Assembly (NCBI RefSeq): GCF_001591445.1
Contig: NZ_BCUX01000013.1
Location: 62,001-126,000, forward strand
DNA from: Neobacillus drentensis NBRC 102427
Lineage (GTDB): Bacteria; Bacillota; Bacilli; Bacillales; Cytobacillaceae
Direction: 5' to 3'
DNA: 64,000 nt
Shown here: in pieces, positions 26,879-35,929 of the stretch
How the letters are laid out: the number at the start of each line of letters is the position of its first letter
Position numbering within the stretch: position 1 is the first letter of the stretch
The notes under the pieces: generated by a model
Seen by the model: the letters and a program-made list of their open reading frames with translations, nothing else
Database searches by the model: none
What the model was told of the DNA's origin: nothing
Translations under genes and position numbers: made by a program

Positions 26879-26941
26879 ACTGTAACCTTCTCTATCCCCA
26901 TTTTTTATATAATACCACGGCTATGTAAATTATTAAATCTA

Positions 26942-26955
26942 ATAAAGCGCTACCA
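26942..26955. promoter_or_regulatory. cre-like site (CcpA) in the divergent promoter region
   Basis: ATAAAGCGCTACCA matches 12 of 14 positions of the Bacillus cre consensus TGWAARCGYTWNCW, including the central CG. It sits 40 bp before the 23-bp element and suggests carbon catabolite repression of the sugar operon. Confidence 0.4.
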
Positions 26956-26982
26956 TATTTTTGTTCGATTTTGTAGAAAAAA

Positions 26983-27005
26983 CAACAATATTAGATGTGA
27001 AACCG
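26983..27005 (+). promoter_or_regulatory. 23-bp operator candidate (copy 2)
   Basis: Same element as at 24203-24225 with a single G-to-A change, in the same orientation relative to the downstream gene. Copy 1 is about 125 bp and copy 2 about 130 bp before the start codon it precedes. Confidence 0.6.
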
Positions 27006-27137
27006 CTAACAAGAAAGTAATATTAACCTATCCTTAATATGAATATTACAAAAATATTTTTCCGGGGAATATTGAGTGATCTTCATTTAAGTACTTTAGG
27101 TTACTAGTAATTATTTTAATAATTGGGGGTTGGAACA

Positions 27138-28544
27138 ATGGGTCAGCTTGCAGAAGTAAAGGAAGAACAATATGGTTCTCCTGTTACAGTCAGGAAATTC
27201 GGCTTAAGAGACAAAATTGGATATATGTTTGGCGATTTCGGGAATGATTTCTTTTTTGGATTAACTTCTATGTACTTAATGGTTTATTATACGGATGTTC
27301 TTCATATCGGCGCAGCTGCAGTGGGAGTTCTTTTCTTAGTTGCAAGGTTGTGGGATGCGGTTGCCGATGTTACTTGGGGCCGCTTCATTGATTCAAGAAA
27401 GCCTGGGAAATATGGCCAATTTAAACCTTGGATTCTAAGAATGTCTTTTCCACTTGTATTATCGGGTATTTTAATGTTTGTGAAAATCCCTGGTATGTCA
27501 GATGGTTTTCACTTGGTCTGGGCGTTTGCTACTTATATTATGTGGGGAACTCTCTACAGCACAGTAAATATTCCTTATGGTGCGATGGCGTCTGTCATCA
27601 CCAATGATCCAGTAGAACGTACAAGCTTATCTACTTGGAGATCCCTTGGTGGAAACTTATCTTATCTAGTCGTTGGTTCATTAGCGCCGCTAATCTTGTT
27701 TGTCGATAATAAGGCAGATGAAAATCGTTTTTTAATAGGAGCTATTATTTTTGCCATTCTTGCTCTTTCTAGCTACATTGCCTGCTATAAATTATCAACA
27801 GAAAGAATTCTTGCTAATGATAAAAAAGAAAAACTGGACTTTAGAAAAACGGCGAGAGGCCTTATAAAAAATAAACCATTATTAGTTCTCTTAATATCAG
27901 CATTACTTTTATTAGTTGTATCTATGTTACAAGGAGCCGTAACCACTTACTTGATTAAAGATTATTTTGGAAGTGCAAAGTCATTGAGTTTAGTCTACAC
28001 TCTTCAAATGGTTGCGGCATTGGCTGTCATTCCAATGATTACTCCATTAGCAAAAAAGATCGGTAAAAAAGAAATATCAGGTATATCCATGGTAATTTGC
28101 GGGGCTATCTATGCTTTGATGTATTTTATGCCGAATATGTCACTAACCACTTATATTATCCTTTCAAGCATTGCTTACTTTGCGATGTGCTTTCTTTCAA
28201 CAGCAATTTGGGCATTTGTTACAGATTGTATCGATTACCAAGAATTCCTAACAGGCACTCGTGAAGATGGAACGATTTACTCTATCTACTCATTTTTCCG
28301 TAAAGTAGGGCAGGCAATTGCCGGAGGTATTGGCGGTTTTGCAATTGCAGCAGTAGGATATAACGCTTCCCTTGGTGCACAATCACCAGAAACGCTTAAC
28401 GGAATATTTGCACTTAATACGCTTTGGTTGGGCATCGGCTTTTTAGTTGTTGGATTAATAATCATGTTCCTTTATCCATTAAATAAAAAACGTACAGAGC
28501 AGCTTACGATAGATTTAGCTAAGAGAAGAAGTGAAGGAAATTAA
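27138..28544 (+). CDS. GPH-family sugar:cation symporter (MelB-like)
   Basis: About 468 residues with 12 membrane helices. The GPH signature is clear: KIGYMFGDFGNDFFFGLTSMYLMVYYTDV at the start, ARLWDAVADVTWGRFIDSRKPGKYGQFKPWIL, and VTDCIDYQEFLTGTREDGTIYSIYSFFRKVGQA late. Family members import glycosides, pentosides or hexuronides with H+ or Na+. It heads an operon with a Gfo/Idh/MocA oxidoreductase and a sugar-phosphate-type isomerase. A GH3 glycosidase lies downstream, so a glycoside or modified sugar is the likely cargo. I use ATG 27138 with a GGGGG site; a TTG at 27123 is less likely. Confidence 0.92.
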   Translation: MGQLAEVKEEQYGSPVTVRKFGLRDKIGYMFGDFGNDFFFGLTSMYLMVYYTDVLHIGAAAVGVLFLVARLWDAVADVTWGRFIDSRKPGKYGQFKPWILRMSFPLVLSGILMFVKIPGMSDGFHLVWAFATYIMWGTLYSTVNIPYGAMASVITNDPVERTSLSTWRSLGGNLSYLVVGSLAPLILFVDNKADENRFLIGAIIFAILALSSYIACYKLSTERILANDKKEKLDFRKTARGLIKNKPLLVLLISALLLLVVSMLQGAVTTYLIKDYFGSAKSLSLVYTLQMVAALAVIPMITPLAKKIGKKEISGISMVICGAIYALMYFMPNMSLTTYIILSSIAYFAMCFLSTAIWAFVTDCIDYQEFLTGTREDGTIYSIYSFFRKVGQAIAGGIGGFAIAAVGYNASLGAQSPETLNGIFALNTLWLGIGFLVVGLIIMFLYPLNKKRTEQLTIDLAKRRSEGN

Positions 28545-28548
28545 TTTG

Positions 28549-28592
28549 TAAATTTCCTCTTAAATCATCGCTGGTTTGAGGGGATTTTATTT
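28549..28592 (+). terminator. Hairpin after the symporter gene
   Basis: AAATTTCCTC pairs with GGGGATTT around a 20-base inner part, using G-T pairs and a small bulge, and is followed by TATTTTT. It may attenuate read-through into the dehydrogenase gene rather than fully stop it. Confidence 0.55.
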
Positions 28593-28672
28593 TTCACTAT
28601 TTTTCACTACAAACTTCAATATGAAGCATTAATACAAATTCTAACAACTATCAAAAGCAAGGAGAATGCATA

Positions 28673-29833
28673 ATGGAAAAAGTAAGATTAGGCATTATTG
28701 GAATTGGTGCACAAGGCGATGCCTATGCTGGCTTTATTGCTGAAGGAAAAGTTAAAAACATGGTAATCGGAGCTATTTGTGATATTGATCCTGAGACAAA
28801 AGCCATGTGTGCTGAAAAATATCCAGATGTTCCTTTTTACAACAACTATATCGACATGCTTGAAAGCGGCAATGTGGATGCAGTCGTCACAACTGTTCCA
28901 CATTATCTTCACCCTCAAATGGGGATAGATGCGTTAAAAAGAAACATTCACATATTGTTAGAAAAGCCAGCCGGCGTTTATACAAAACAAGTTCGAGAGT
29001 TAAACAAATTTGCGGCAACAAAACCTGAATTAACTTTTGCTATTATGTTCAACCAACGCACAAATCCACTGTATATAAAATTAAAGGAAATCATTGATAA
29101 TGGTGAAATTGGCAAAATCCGCCGTACAAACTGGATTATTACAACTTGGTGGAGACCACAAGGATACTATGATCAAAGTGCATGGAGAGCGACATGGGGC
29201 GGCGAAGGAGGCGGTGTTCTTGTTAATCAGGCACCACATCAAATTGACCTGCTTCAATGGATTTGCGGTATGCCAAAGAAAGTGTACTCCACTGTGAAAT
29301 ATGGATACCAAAGAAATATTGCTGTTGAAGATGAAGTCACTACAATCCTTGATTATGGTAATGGAGCAACAGGTGTCTTTATTACTTGTACTCATGATTT
29401 TATTGGCACTGACCGTTTTGAGATTCTAGGTGATAAAGGAAAAATTGTTGTCGATGACAGCAAGAGAATTACAATTAATCGCCTTAAAAAATCTGAAAAT
29501 GAAATGAATGCTTCGATGAGTTGGGCAGATGCCTGCAGGATTTTCGAAATTGGAGACATGGGTGAGATCTACAGTGAAGAAGTACTTGAATTCGAAAGCG
29601 TTTGGGGAGCTCAGCATATAACTGTTTTAGAAAATTTTGCAGCGAATATTATTGAAGGAACACCACTAATTGCCCCTGGAACGGATGGAATTAACGGGGT
29701 AGGGTTTGCAAATGCGATACATCTATCAAGCTGGTTAGGAAAAGAAGTAGAACTTCCAGTTGATGAAGACCTGTATTTTGCTGAATTAAATAAGAAAATT
29801 GAAGAAGAAAATAAACAGCTGGTATTACAATAA
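28673..29833 (+). CDS. Gfo/Idh/MocA-family NAD(P)-dependent oxidoreductase
   Basis: 386 residues. The Rossmann nucleotide site GIIGIGAQGDAYAG (about 7-20) is followed by the acidic strand end ICDIDP and the family motif ILLEKPAGVY that holds the catalytic Lys. The C-terminal sheet domain carries GGEGGGVLVNQAPHQIDLLQWICG with the conserved Asp/His pair. Such enzymes oxidise sugar or inositol hydroxyls. AAGGAGAA precedes the ATG. The operon context (GPH symporter before, TIM-barrel isomerase after) resembles modules that degrade inositol isomers or 3-keto-glycosides. Confidence 0.93.
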   Translation: MEKVRLGIIGIGAQGDAYAGFIAEGKVKNMVIGAICDIDPETKAMCAEKYPDVPFYNNYIDMLESGNVDAVVTTVPHYLHPQMGIDALKRNIHILLEKPAGVYTKQVRELNKFAATKPELTFAIMFNQRTNPLYIKLKEIIDNGEIGKIRRTNWIITTWWRPQGYYDQSAWRATWGGEGGGVLVNQAPHQIDLLQWICGMPKKVYSTVKYGYQRNIAVEDEVTTILDYGNGATGVFITCTHDFIGTDRFEILGDKGKIVVDDSKRITINRLKKSENEMNASMSWADACRIFEIGDMGEIYSEEVLEFESVWGAQHITVLENFAANIIEGTPLIAPGTDGINGVGFANAIHLSSWLGKEVELPVDEDLYFAELNKKIEEENKQLVLQ

Positions 29834-29989
29834 TTTTTCAAAAAGAAACTCATATTATTGGCATAAAAATGGGCTTGCCACTTGTTACAGGCCACAAGTT
29901 TTTTTTGGGAAAACTATGGCGGTTATTCAAATAATTGACGCATCCAGAAATCCTTCAAATTAAAGATATCAAAATGGAGTTGTAATAAG

Positions 29990-30850
29990 ATGAATAAGGG
30001 AAAAATTGGCGTTCAAATGTACACTGTAAAAGACAAGGTTGCTGATCTTGGTGCATATGAAATAATTCGAAGAATAGCCGAATTAGGCTACCGTGCTGTA
30101 GAGGTATCACAAATTCCAATGAGGTCTAAAAATGTTGCAGAGTTAAAAAGGGCCAGTATAGATTTTGATATTAAAATTGCTGCACTATCTGCAGGCTTAG
30201 AACCAATAGTTCCTGGGGACCCTGGAGAAACACTGTCATCGGATTTTGATAAGATTGTAAATGATTGTAAAATATTAGATTGTAATTATTTAAGAATCGG
30301 CATGATGCCTATCCATCTAATGGACGATAGAGATAAAATTATGGGATTCATTGAAAGAGCAGAAGCAATGGCAAATCGCCTGGCAGAGCAGGAAATAGAA
30401 TTATATTATCACACCCACCATCTTGAATTTCAAAAATTCGATGGAGTCTATCTATTGGATATAATTAAAGATAATACGACTAAACTAGGATTTGAATTAG
30501 ATGTTCACTGGATTCAAAGAGCAGGTGAGAACCCGGTAGAGTTTGTGAAAAAGTATAAAGACCGTATTTCCTTATTACACTTGAAGGATTACCGCATCGG
30601 AAAACTGGATTTAAGTAATGTTGACTTTGAAAGTTGGGCTAATTTTGACGATGCCTTTATGAGCACCATTCAATTTGCAGAGGTAGGAGAAGGAAATCTT
30701 AACATACCTGCCATTATTGATGCCGGCCTTGAGGCAGGTGCCCAATATTTCTTAGTGGAACAAGACGAACAATACGGACGTGACCCATTTGACTGCTTAA
30801 AGATTTCTGCTGGAAACTTAAGAAAAATGGGATATGCTGATTGGTTCTAA
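29990..30850 (+). CDS. Sugar phosphate isomerase/epimerase-like TIM-barrel protein
   Basis: 286 residues of the AP endonuclease 2/xylose-isomerase-like fold (IolE/IolI/YcjR type). Visible are VQMYTVKDKV at the start, ELYYHTHHLEF and LGFELDVHWIQRAG with metal-site Glu/Asp/His, LLHLKDYR, and VGEGNLNIPAIIDAGLEAGAQYFLVEQDE with the final Glu. The family isomerises or dehydrates sugars and keto-inositols, and can act as 3-keto-glycoside lyase/hydrolase beside a Gfo/Idh/MocA partner, as seen here. AATGGAGTTG lies before the ATG. Confidence 0.9.
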   Translation: MNKGKIGVQMYTVKDKVADLGAYEIIRRIAELGYRAVEVSQIPMRSKNVAELKRASIDFDIKIAALSAGLEPIVPGDPGETLSSDFDKIVNDCKILDCNYLRIGMMPIHLMDDRDKIMGFIERAEAMANRLAEQEIELYYHTHHLEFQKFDGVYLLDIIKDNTTKLGFELDVHWIQRAGENPVEFVKKYKDRISLLHLKDYRIGKLDLSNVDFESWANFDDAFMSTIQFAEVGEGNLNIPAIIDAGLEAGAQYFLVEQDEQYGRDPFDCLKISAGNLRKMGYADWF

Positions 30851-30870
30851 ACACAAATATCGCCAGTATT

Positions 30871-30912
30871 AAAACCAGATAAACCTATTTGTTTATCTGG
30901 TTTTAAACGTTT
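30871..30912 (+). terminator. Terminator of the symporter/dehydrogenase/isomerase operon
   Basis: AAAACCAGATAAAC (30871-30884) and GTTTATCTGGTTTT (30891-30904) form a perfect 14-bp stem with a 6-base loop. An AACGTTTT tail follows. Confidence 0.9.
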
Positions 30913-31020
30913 TAATTATACGAACTGTTTTTCCTTTGTTATTAATACGGTTTGGGTGGGCAACTGTGCAGTTCTATTTAGATTATAATAAGGAATTTCC
31001 ACATCAGAAGGGTGAACTTC

Positions 31021-32180
31021 ATGGAAATTGGTGTAGGCACTTATCTTAAAAAAATAAACAGAAGCTTGATTATAAGTAAAATTATTGAACATGGAAAGAT
31101 TTCGAGGGCGGATTTATCTAATATAACAAAGTTAACGAAGGCTACTATTTCTTTACAGGTAGCAAATTTATTAGGGGAAGAGATAATTGTTGAATCTCAA
31201 CAGGAGTATAACCATGTTGGAAGAAAGCCAATCATGCTTTCTTTAAATGCGGGTGCTGGTTATGCGGTAGGAGTTGATTTAGACTATCAGAAGATAATAT
31301 TTACTGTATCTGATATTATGGGGAATCCAGTTTATTCTGATACTTTAAAGTTAGAAAAATCGAACTATGACGAGGTTCTTCAACTATTAATCGACCATAT
31401 TAGAGAATATAAAGAAAAATATTCTACTAGTCGTTTTGGAATTGTTGGAGTAGTCATTGGAATTCATGGAACTGTGAAGAGTGAACAAACCATCGGCTTT
31501 GTTCCACAGCACCAATGGTATAATAAGGATCTAAAGGGCGATCTAGAGAAAAAATTAGGTATGAATGTAATTATTGAAAATAATGCAAATTTATGTGCAT
31601 TTGCGGAAAAGGTATTTAACCGGCATCAAAGTGAGAACTTAATCAGTATCAGTATGTATTCTGGAATAGGTCTTGGGGTCTTGATTAATGGTAACCTAGT
31701 AAAAGGATATCAGGGATATGCAGGTGAAATAGGCCACATGATAATCGATCCTAATGGGGAATTATGTAATTGTGGTAATTCAGGTTGCTGGGAGCTTTAT
31801 GCTTCTGAAGTCAGCTTCTTTAAACAATTATCTAAAAAACTAAATAAACCAAAATTGACCTATAAAGATATTGAAAATCTAATTATGTTAAGAGACCCAG
31901 CTGTTATGATTCAAATGGAAGAGTTTGTTAGCATATCTCTATTGGTATAAATAATATAATAAATATATTAAATCCTGATACAGTAGTGTTTAATAGTGCA
32001 TTATTGCAACTGTTTCCTGATGTAGAGAGTAGAATTAAAGCTAACTTGAAATCCTCCATTAGTAATTATAAAGAGTTATTAATATCAGAGCTCGGAACTA
32101 ATGCATGTGTATTGGGTGCCTGTACCCTAGCAATTAAAGATTTCTTTGAATTACCTGATATAAGCATAACAATTAATTGA
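31021..32180 (+). pseudogene. ROK-family (XylR/NagC-like) repressor broken by a frameshift
   Basis: The N-terminus has an HTH (ISRADLSNITKLTKATISLQVANLL). The ROK kinase-like fold follows, with GVVIGIHGTV, NNANLCAFAE and the zinc motif CNCGNSGCWELYAS. The first frame stops at 31950. The next frame continues the ROK C-terminus without a gap (ISIGINNIINILNPDTVVFNS ... ELGTNACVLGACTLA) to 32180. Inserting one base near 31932 would restore a protein of about 386 residues, the normal size. The repressor is therefore probably inactive, unless this is a sequencing error. ATG 31021 follows AGAAGGG. Confidence 0.85.
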
Positions 32181-32184
32181 TATT

Positions 32185-32276
32185 CTAAGCCAAAAATGCC
32201 TCGAGAATGTTGATAAACCCATCAACATCCATTGTGTTGTCAATTACAGTCCACACAGGTGGAGTGCGTGTCGCAG
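32185..32276 (-). pseudogene. Possible decayed gene tail on the minus strand
   Basis: The minus strand reads ATRTPPVWTVIDNTMDVDG, then FINILEAFLA and a stop. This looks like a protein C-terminus, but a stop codon lies just upstream in frame and no start is available. Family not recognised. The rest of 32277-32500 is AT-rich with no gene seen, and is the probable promoter region of the GH3 gene. Confidence 0.3.
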
Positions 32277-32500
32277 CTTATCCTGAAGTACTCTGCAATC
32301 TACTATCAAGACATGTAAAAACTATTATATAACAAGTACAAAAGTAAAAAATATTTAAAACTAGCGAAAAATAATATGTGTAAAATTGAATTTCTATTGC
32401 TACAATAAAATGATGAGTAATAAAGAGAGAACTATTACTAAAATAATTCACAAAAATCAATCTTTAATACTTGGGTCGAAAAAGTTTAGGAGGCATTATT

Positions 32501-34624
32501 TTGGAACAGAATCATACACAACCGAACTTAGAAGTTAGAGTCAAGAACATCATTGAAGTGGATGGATTGAAATTTAAAGATTTAAATAACAGCGGCAAAT
32601 TAGAACCATATAAGGACTGGCGATTGACTCCGAGAGAACGTGCAGAGAACCTTGTCTCATTGATGAATTTCGATGAAAAGGTCGGTATGATGCTTATTAA
32701 TACTCGTCAAATGGGTCTTACTCAAAAAGATAAGAGTAAGACAAGCCATGATGGTTTGTTAGATGAAGGGATTGTCGAAAAGGGCGAAACGATTTTTGCT
32801 TTGGCAAAAGTATATGGTACAACGCATACGATTGAAAACATGCATTTGCGCCACTTTATTCTAAGAGACAATTGGAGCCCGTCTGAAATGGCAGAATGGG
32901 TGAATACCATGAATGAAGTATGTGAGGGGTCACGTCTTGGTATTCCGTGTTTAATCGCATCGAATTCAAGAAACGAAAATACAGAATTCATTTTTGGGAT
33001 GAATGATGCAGCTGGGATTTTTTCCACTTGGCCTGGAACGTTAGGACTTGCTGCAGCGGCAAAGGGCGATGTCAAAAATGGCGGAGATGCCTCTCTTATT
33101 AGCCAATTCGCCCAAATTGCTCATGATGAGTGGGATGCTGTTGGTTTAAGAAAAGGATATATGTACATGGCGGATACTGTTACGGACCCAAGATGGCAAC
33201 GGATATATGGTACATTCGGTGAAGACCCGGAATTTATTTCTGATGCTATCGGCCGTATCATTGATGGATTTCAAGGACAAACCCTCGGAAATCATAGTAT
33301 TTCGATGACGACCAAGCATTTTCCAGGCGGTGGACCAAGGGAAAACGGGTTTGATCCCCATTATGAAGAGGGGAAATGGAACCTATACCCAACTCCGGGA
33401 AGCCTAGAAAAGTATCACCTGCCTCCATTTCGGGCAGCGGTAGAACATGGGACTTCTTCCATGATGCCATATTATTCGATTCCTAGTATTAGGAAAAGTG
33501 TGGAACAAGAATTTGAAGGGGAAGTCATTCCTTTCGAAGAGGTTGGCTTTACTTTTAATGATTATTTCTTAAATACGATTCTTAGAGGAAAATTAGGGTT
33601 CAAAGGCTATATAAATAGCGACAGTGGTGTCACAAGTAAAATGAGCTGGGGCGTTGAAACCTTAAGCGAGGCAGAACGTTTTGCTAAAGCGATTAATGCG
33701 GGGACAGATCTTATTTCTGACACGAATGATATTGAAAACCTTAAAACAGCGATCGAAAATGGCTGGATTAGTGAAAAGCGTATTAATGAAGCAAATGTAC
33801 GTCTCCTTTCAGAAATGTTTGCTTTAGGATTATTTGATGATCGTACCTATGTTTCACCCGAAAAGGCTGCTGAAGCAGTGAAAAACCCAGCTAACTGGGA
33901 AGCGGCATATGAAGCGCATAAAAAATCAGTAACCGTGCTTAAAAATCATAATCAAACCTTACCATTAACAGGTGAAAAGCTTGCGGGTAAAAAGGTTTAT
34001 GTAGAAGTGTTCCATAAGGAACCGGAGCGGGCCACTTCTTATACAGAAAAAGCAAGACAGGAATGTCAAGAGCTTGGCCAATTTACTTTGACCGATAACC
34101 ATGAAGAAGCTGACATAGCTTTCTTGTTCTTAAGTCCAAAATCTGGAGCTTATTTCAATGCGACACCAGGACTGTTAGAACTTGAAATCTGTGAAGATAA
34201 AACGGTATCCGCTTTGGATGGTACAACCTATCAAGAAACGACTTTGACTGGTATGAACCATTTAAAGGAAGTAGCAGACAGTATCCATATTCGTGGTGGA
34301 AAAGTAATCATGAGTGTGAATGTCATTCTACCTTGGATCCTTGGTAATGTTGAACCTCTTGCAGATGTCTTAATCGCAGGATACGATACTTACTACAAGG
34401 CACATTATGAGGTAATTGCAGGCAATAGCCGTCCGGTAGGTGTTTTACCGTTAACATTACCAGCGAGTGAAGCAGTCATTGCGGTTGATGAAAATGGGGA
34501 TTGCGTGTCGAGAAATGATGTACCGGGCTATGACAAAGATAAATATATGCCTGAAGGACTTAACTATGCATATAAAGATAGCGATGGTAATATCTATCAA
34601 CTTGGCCATGGACTAACATTTTAA
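32501..34624 (+). CDS. Glycoside hydrolase family 3 (beta-glucosidase-like)
   Basis: About 707 residues, no signal peptide, so cytoplasmic. The N-terminal TIM barrel carries YMYMADTVTDPRWQRIYGTFGEDP, the KHFPGGGPRENG substrate loop and the nucleophile region GFKGYINSDSGVTS, in which the Asp after Ser is the expected nucleophile. A second alpha/beta domain begins near KKSVTVLKNHNQTLPL. GH3 enzymes remove beta-linked glucose, xylose or GlcNAc from oligosaccharides. I choose TTG 32501 with TAGGAGG (32487-32493) seven bases before; a TTG at 32471 precedes that site. It probably hydrolyses glycosides imported by the symporter upstream. Confidence 0.93.
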   Translation: MEQNHTQPNLEVRVKNIIEVDGLKFKDLNNSGKLEPYKDWRLTPRERAENLVSLMNFDEKVGMMLINTRQMGLTQKDKSKTSHDGLLDEGIVEKGETIFALAKVYGTTHTIENMHLRHFILRDNWSPSEMAEWVNTMNEVCEGSRLGIPCLIASNSRNENTEFIFGMNDAAGIFSTWPGTLGLAAAAKGDVKNGGDASLISQFAQIAHDEWDAVGLRKGYMYMADTVTDPRWQRIYGTFGEDPEFISDAIGRIIDGFQGQTLGNHSISMTTKHFPGGGPRENGFDPHYEEGKWNLYPTPGSLEKYHLPPFRAAVEHGTSSMMPYYSIPSIRKSVEQEFEGEVIPFEEVGFTFNDYFLNTILRGKLGFKGYINSDSGVTSKMSWGVETLSEAERFAKAINAGTDLISDTNDIENLKTAIENGWISEKRINEANVRLLSEMFALGLFDDRTYVSPEKAAEAVKNPANWEAAYEAHKKSVTVLKNHNQTLPLTGEKLAGKKVYVEVFHKEPERATSYTEKARQECQELGQFTLTDNHEEADIAFLFLSPKSGAYFNATPGLLELEICEDKTVSALDGTTYQETTLTGMNHLKEVADSIHIRGGKVIMSVNVILPWILGNVEPLADVLIAGYDTYYKAHYEVIAGNSRPVGVLPLTLPASEAVIAVDENGDCVSRNDVPGYDKDKYMPEGLNYAYKDSDGNIYQLGHGLTF

Positions 34625-34677
34625 TAATAGGTATCGATTAACTGTATAATCAAAATCATCATCTATCGCTCGAAAGG

Positions 34678-34689
34678 TATGGTATAATA
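34678..34689 (+). promoter_or_regulatory. Extended -10 promoter directly upstream of a terminator
   Basis: TATGGTATAAT fits the TRTGNTATAAT extended -10 perfectly. Transcription would begin about 34696, just before the hairpin at 34700. Confidence 0.5.
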
Positions 34690-34699
34690 TCGTCAACTC

Positions 34700-34740
34700 A
34701 AAAGCGTTAAACCTTGAATATTGAAGGTTTAACGCTTTTT
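34700..34740 (+). terminator. Strong terminator between GH3 and DUF45 genes
   Basis: AAAGCGTTAAACCTT (34701-34715) pairs with AAGGTTTAACGCTTT (34724-34738), a perfect 15-bp stem with a T-rich tail. It lies 76 bp after the GH3 stop and immediately after a good promoter. Confidence 0.9.
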
Positions 34741-34768
34741 ATCCATTGTCATAAATGTAGGTGATTTA

Positions 34769-35263
34769 ATGATACATAATTATTTAGGTCAGAGTTTTCT
34801 TTATTTAGGAAACGAATATCCCATTCAGATCTCTCAAGAAATAGATATCAAGCAAGACTATGTAGTGTTTGATGGGGATAAGTTAAATATATATGTGAAA
34901 CAACTTGAAGATGAGAAAATAAAACAAGCATTAAAACGGTTTTATTATCAGCAATGTAAAACATTAATCGAGAGAAGTATTCGTTCCTATCAAAGCAATT
35001 TTAAAATAAAACCGAGGTCTATTCGTATTACCGATAATAACAAGAACTGGGGAACTTGTGATTCCAGGCAGCAGTTAACATTCAATTGGAAGCTGGCGAT
35101 GGCACCATTAAAGGTGATTGATTATGTAGTCGTTCATGAAATGTGCCATATGATTCATCTGAATCATGATCGATCATTTTGGCGACTTGTTGGAAAATTA
35201 GTTCCCGGTTATGAGCAAATGGAAAACTGGTTAGCATTATCAAGTTGGAAAATGACTGTCTAA
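34769..35263 (+). CDS. YgjP/DUF45-type zinc metallopeptidase
   Basis: 164 residues. Zinc site HEMCHMIHLNHDRSFWRLV: an HExxH followed by a third ligand in the NHDRSFW segment, as in the DUF45/YgjP and WLM families. The family lead-in RSIRITDNNKNWGTCDSRQQLTFNWKLAMAP is also typical. No signal peptide. YgjP-like proteins are often near restriction enzymes in other genomes, but nothing of that kind is here. Cellular substrate unknown. GTAGGTG precedes the ATG. Confidence 0.9.
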   Translation: MIHNYLGQSFLYLGNEYPIQISQEIDIKQDYVVFDGDKLNIYVKQLEDEKIKQALKRFYYQQCKTLIERSIRSYQSNFKIKPRSIRITDNNKNWGTCDSRQQLTFNWKLAMAPLKVIDYVVVHEMCHMIHLNHDRSFWRLVGKLVPGYEQMENWLALSSWKMTV

Positions 35264-35294
35264 CTTAGTAAATTATTTCGTAGGAGGTTTTTAG

Positions 35295-35813
35295 ATGGAG
35301 AATAACGATATATTAATTAGATTAAGATATGCTTTGGATATAAAAAACACGGAAATGGTCCAGATATTTAAACAGGGCGGTATTGATGTAACAAAGGAAG
35401 ATGTATTAAAGATCCTCACAAAATCACCTGATAATTATGATGAAGATGATAATGGAAGTGAGTTAGGTGAGGATGAAGCGCACATAAAATGTAATAATAA
35501 GATGCTAGATTCCTTTTTAAACGGCTTTATTATTTTTAAAAGAGGTAAACAAGATTCAAACCCGGGAGAATCTGAAAGACCGGCACAGCCTGTAAATGAG
35601 AGTGTAAATAATATTCTTTTAAAAAAATTGAAAATCGCACTAACATTAACTAGTGAGGATATAATTGAAATATTAAATGAAGCAGGTGTCCAGATAACTA
35701 AAGGAGAACTAAGCGCACTATTACGAAAAAAGGGACATAAGAATTATAAAGAATGCGGGGATAAATACGCTAGGAATTTCTTAAAAGGATTAGCCCTAAA
35801 ATATAGGGACTAG
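35295..35813 (+). CDS. DUF1456 (YehS-like) protein
   Basis: 172 residues composed of two copies of the same ~65-residue helical unit. Copy 1: ILIRLRYALDIKNTEMVQIFKQGGIDVTKEDVLKIL...MLDSFLNGFIIFKRG. Copy 2: LLKKLKIALTLTSEDIIEILNEAGVQITKGELSALL...YARNFLKGLALKYR. A variable acidic linker joins them. This is the DUF1456 pattern of E. coli YehS and Bacillus homologues, whose function is unknown. TAGGAGG precedes the ATG. It follows the DUF45 gene by 31 bp, so the two may share a transcript. Confidence 0.9.
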   Translation: MENNDILIRLRYALDIKNTEMVQIFKQGGIDVTKEDVLKILTKSPDNYDEDDNGSELGEDEAHIKCNNKMLDSFLNGFIIFKRGKQDSNPGESERPAQPVNESVNNILLKKLKIALTLTSEDIIEILNEAGVQITKGELSALLRKKGHKNYKECGDKYARNFLKGLALKYRD

Positions 35814-35929
35814 GCTGGAATAATTTCCTGGACAGGATTTGGATTTTGCTTAATAAATGGGGAGATTATTATAGAATGCGGTGATATTTCCACTAAGTAA
35901 AAATGACAAAAAAAAGAAAAGGGGATAAA

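Noticed and set aside
32278..32460. 60-codon minus-strand frame before the GH3 gene
   Set aside because: AT-rich, Phe/Tyr-heavy translation without ribosome site; probably promoter DNA.
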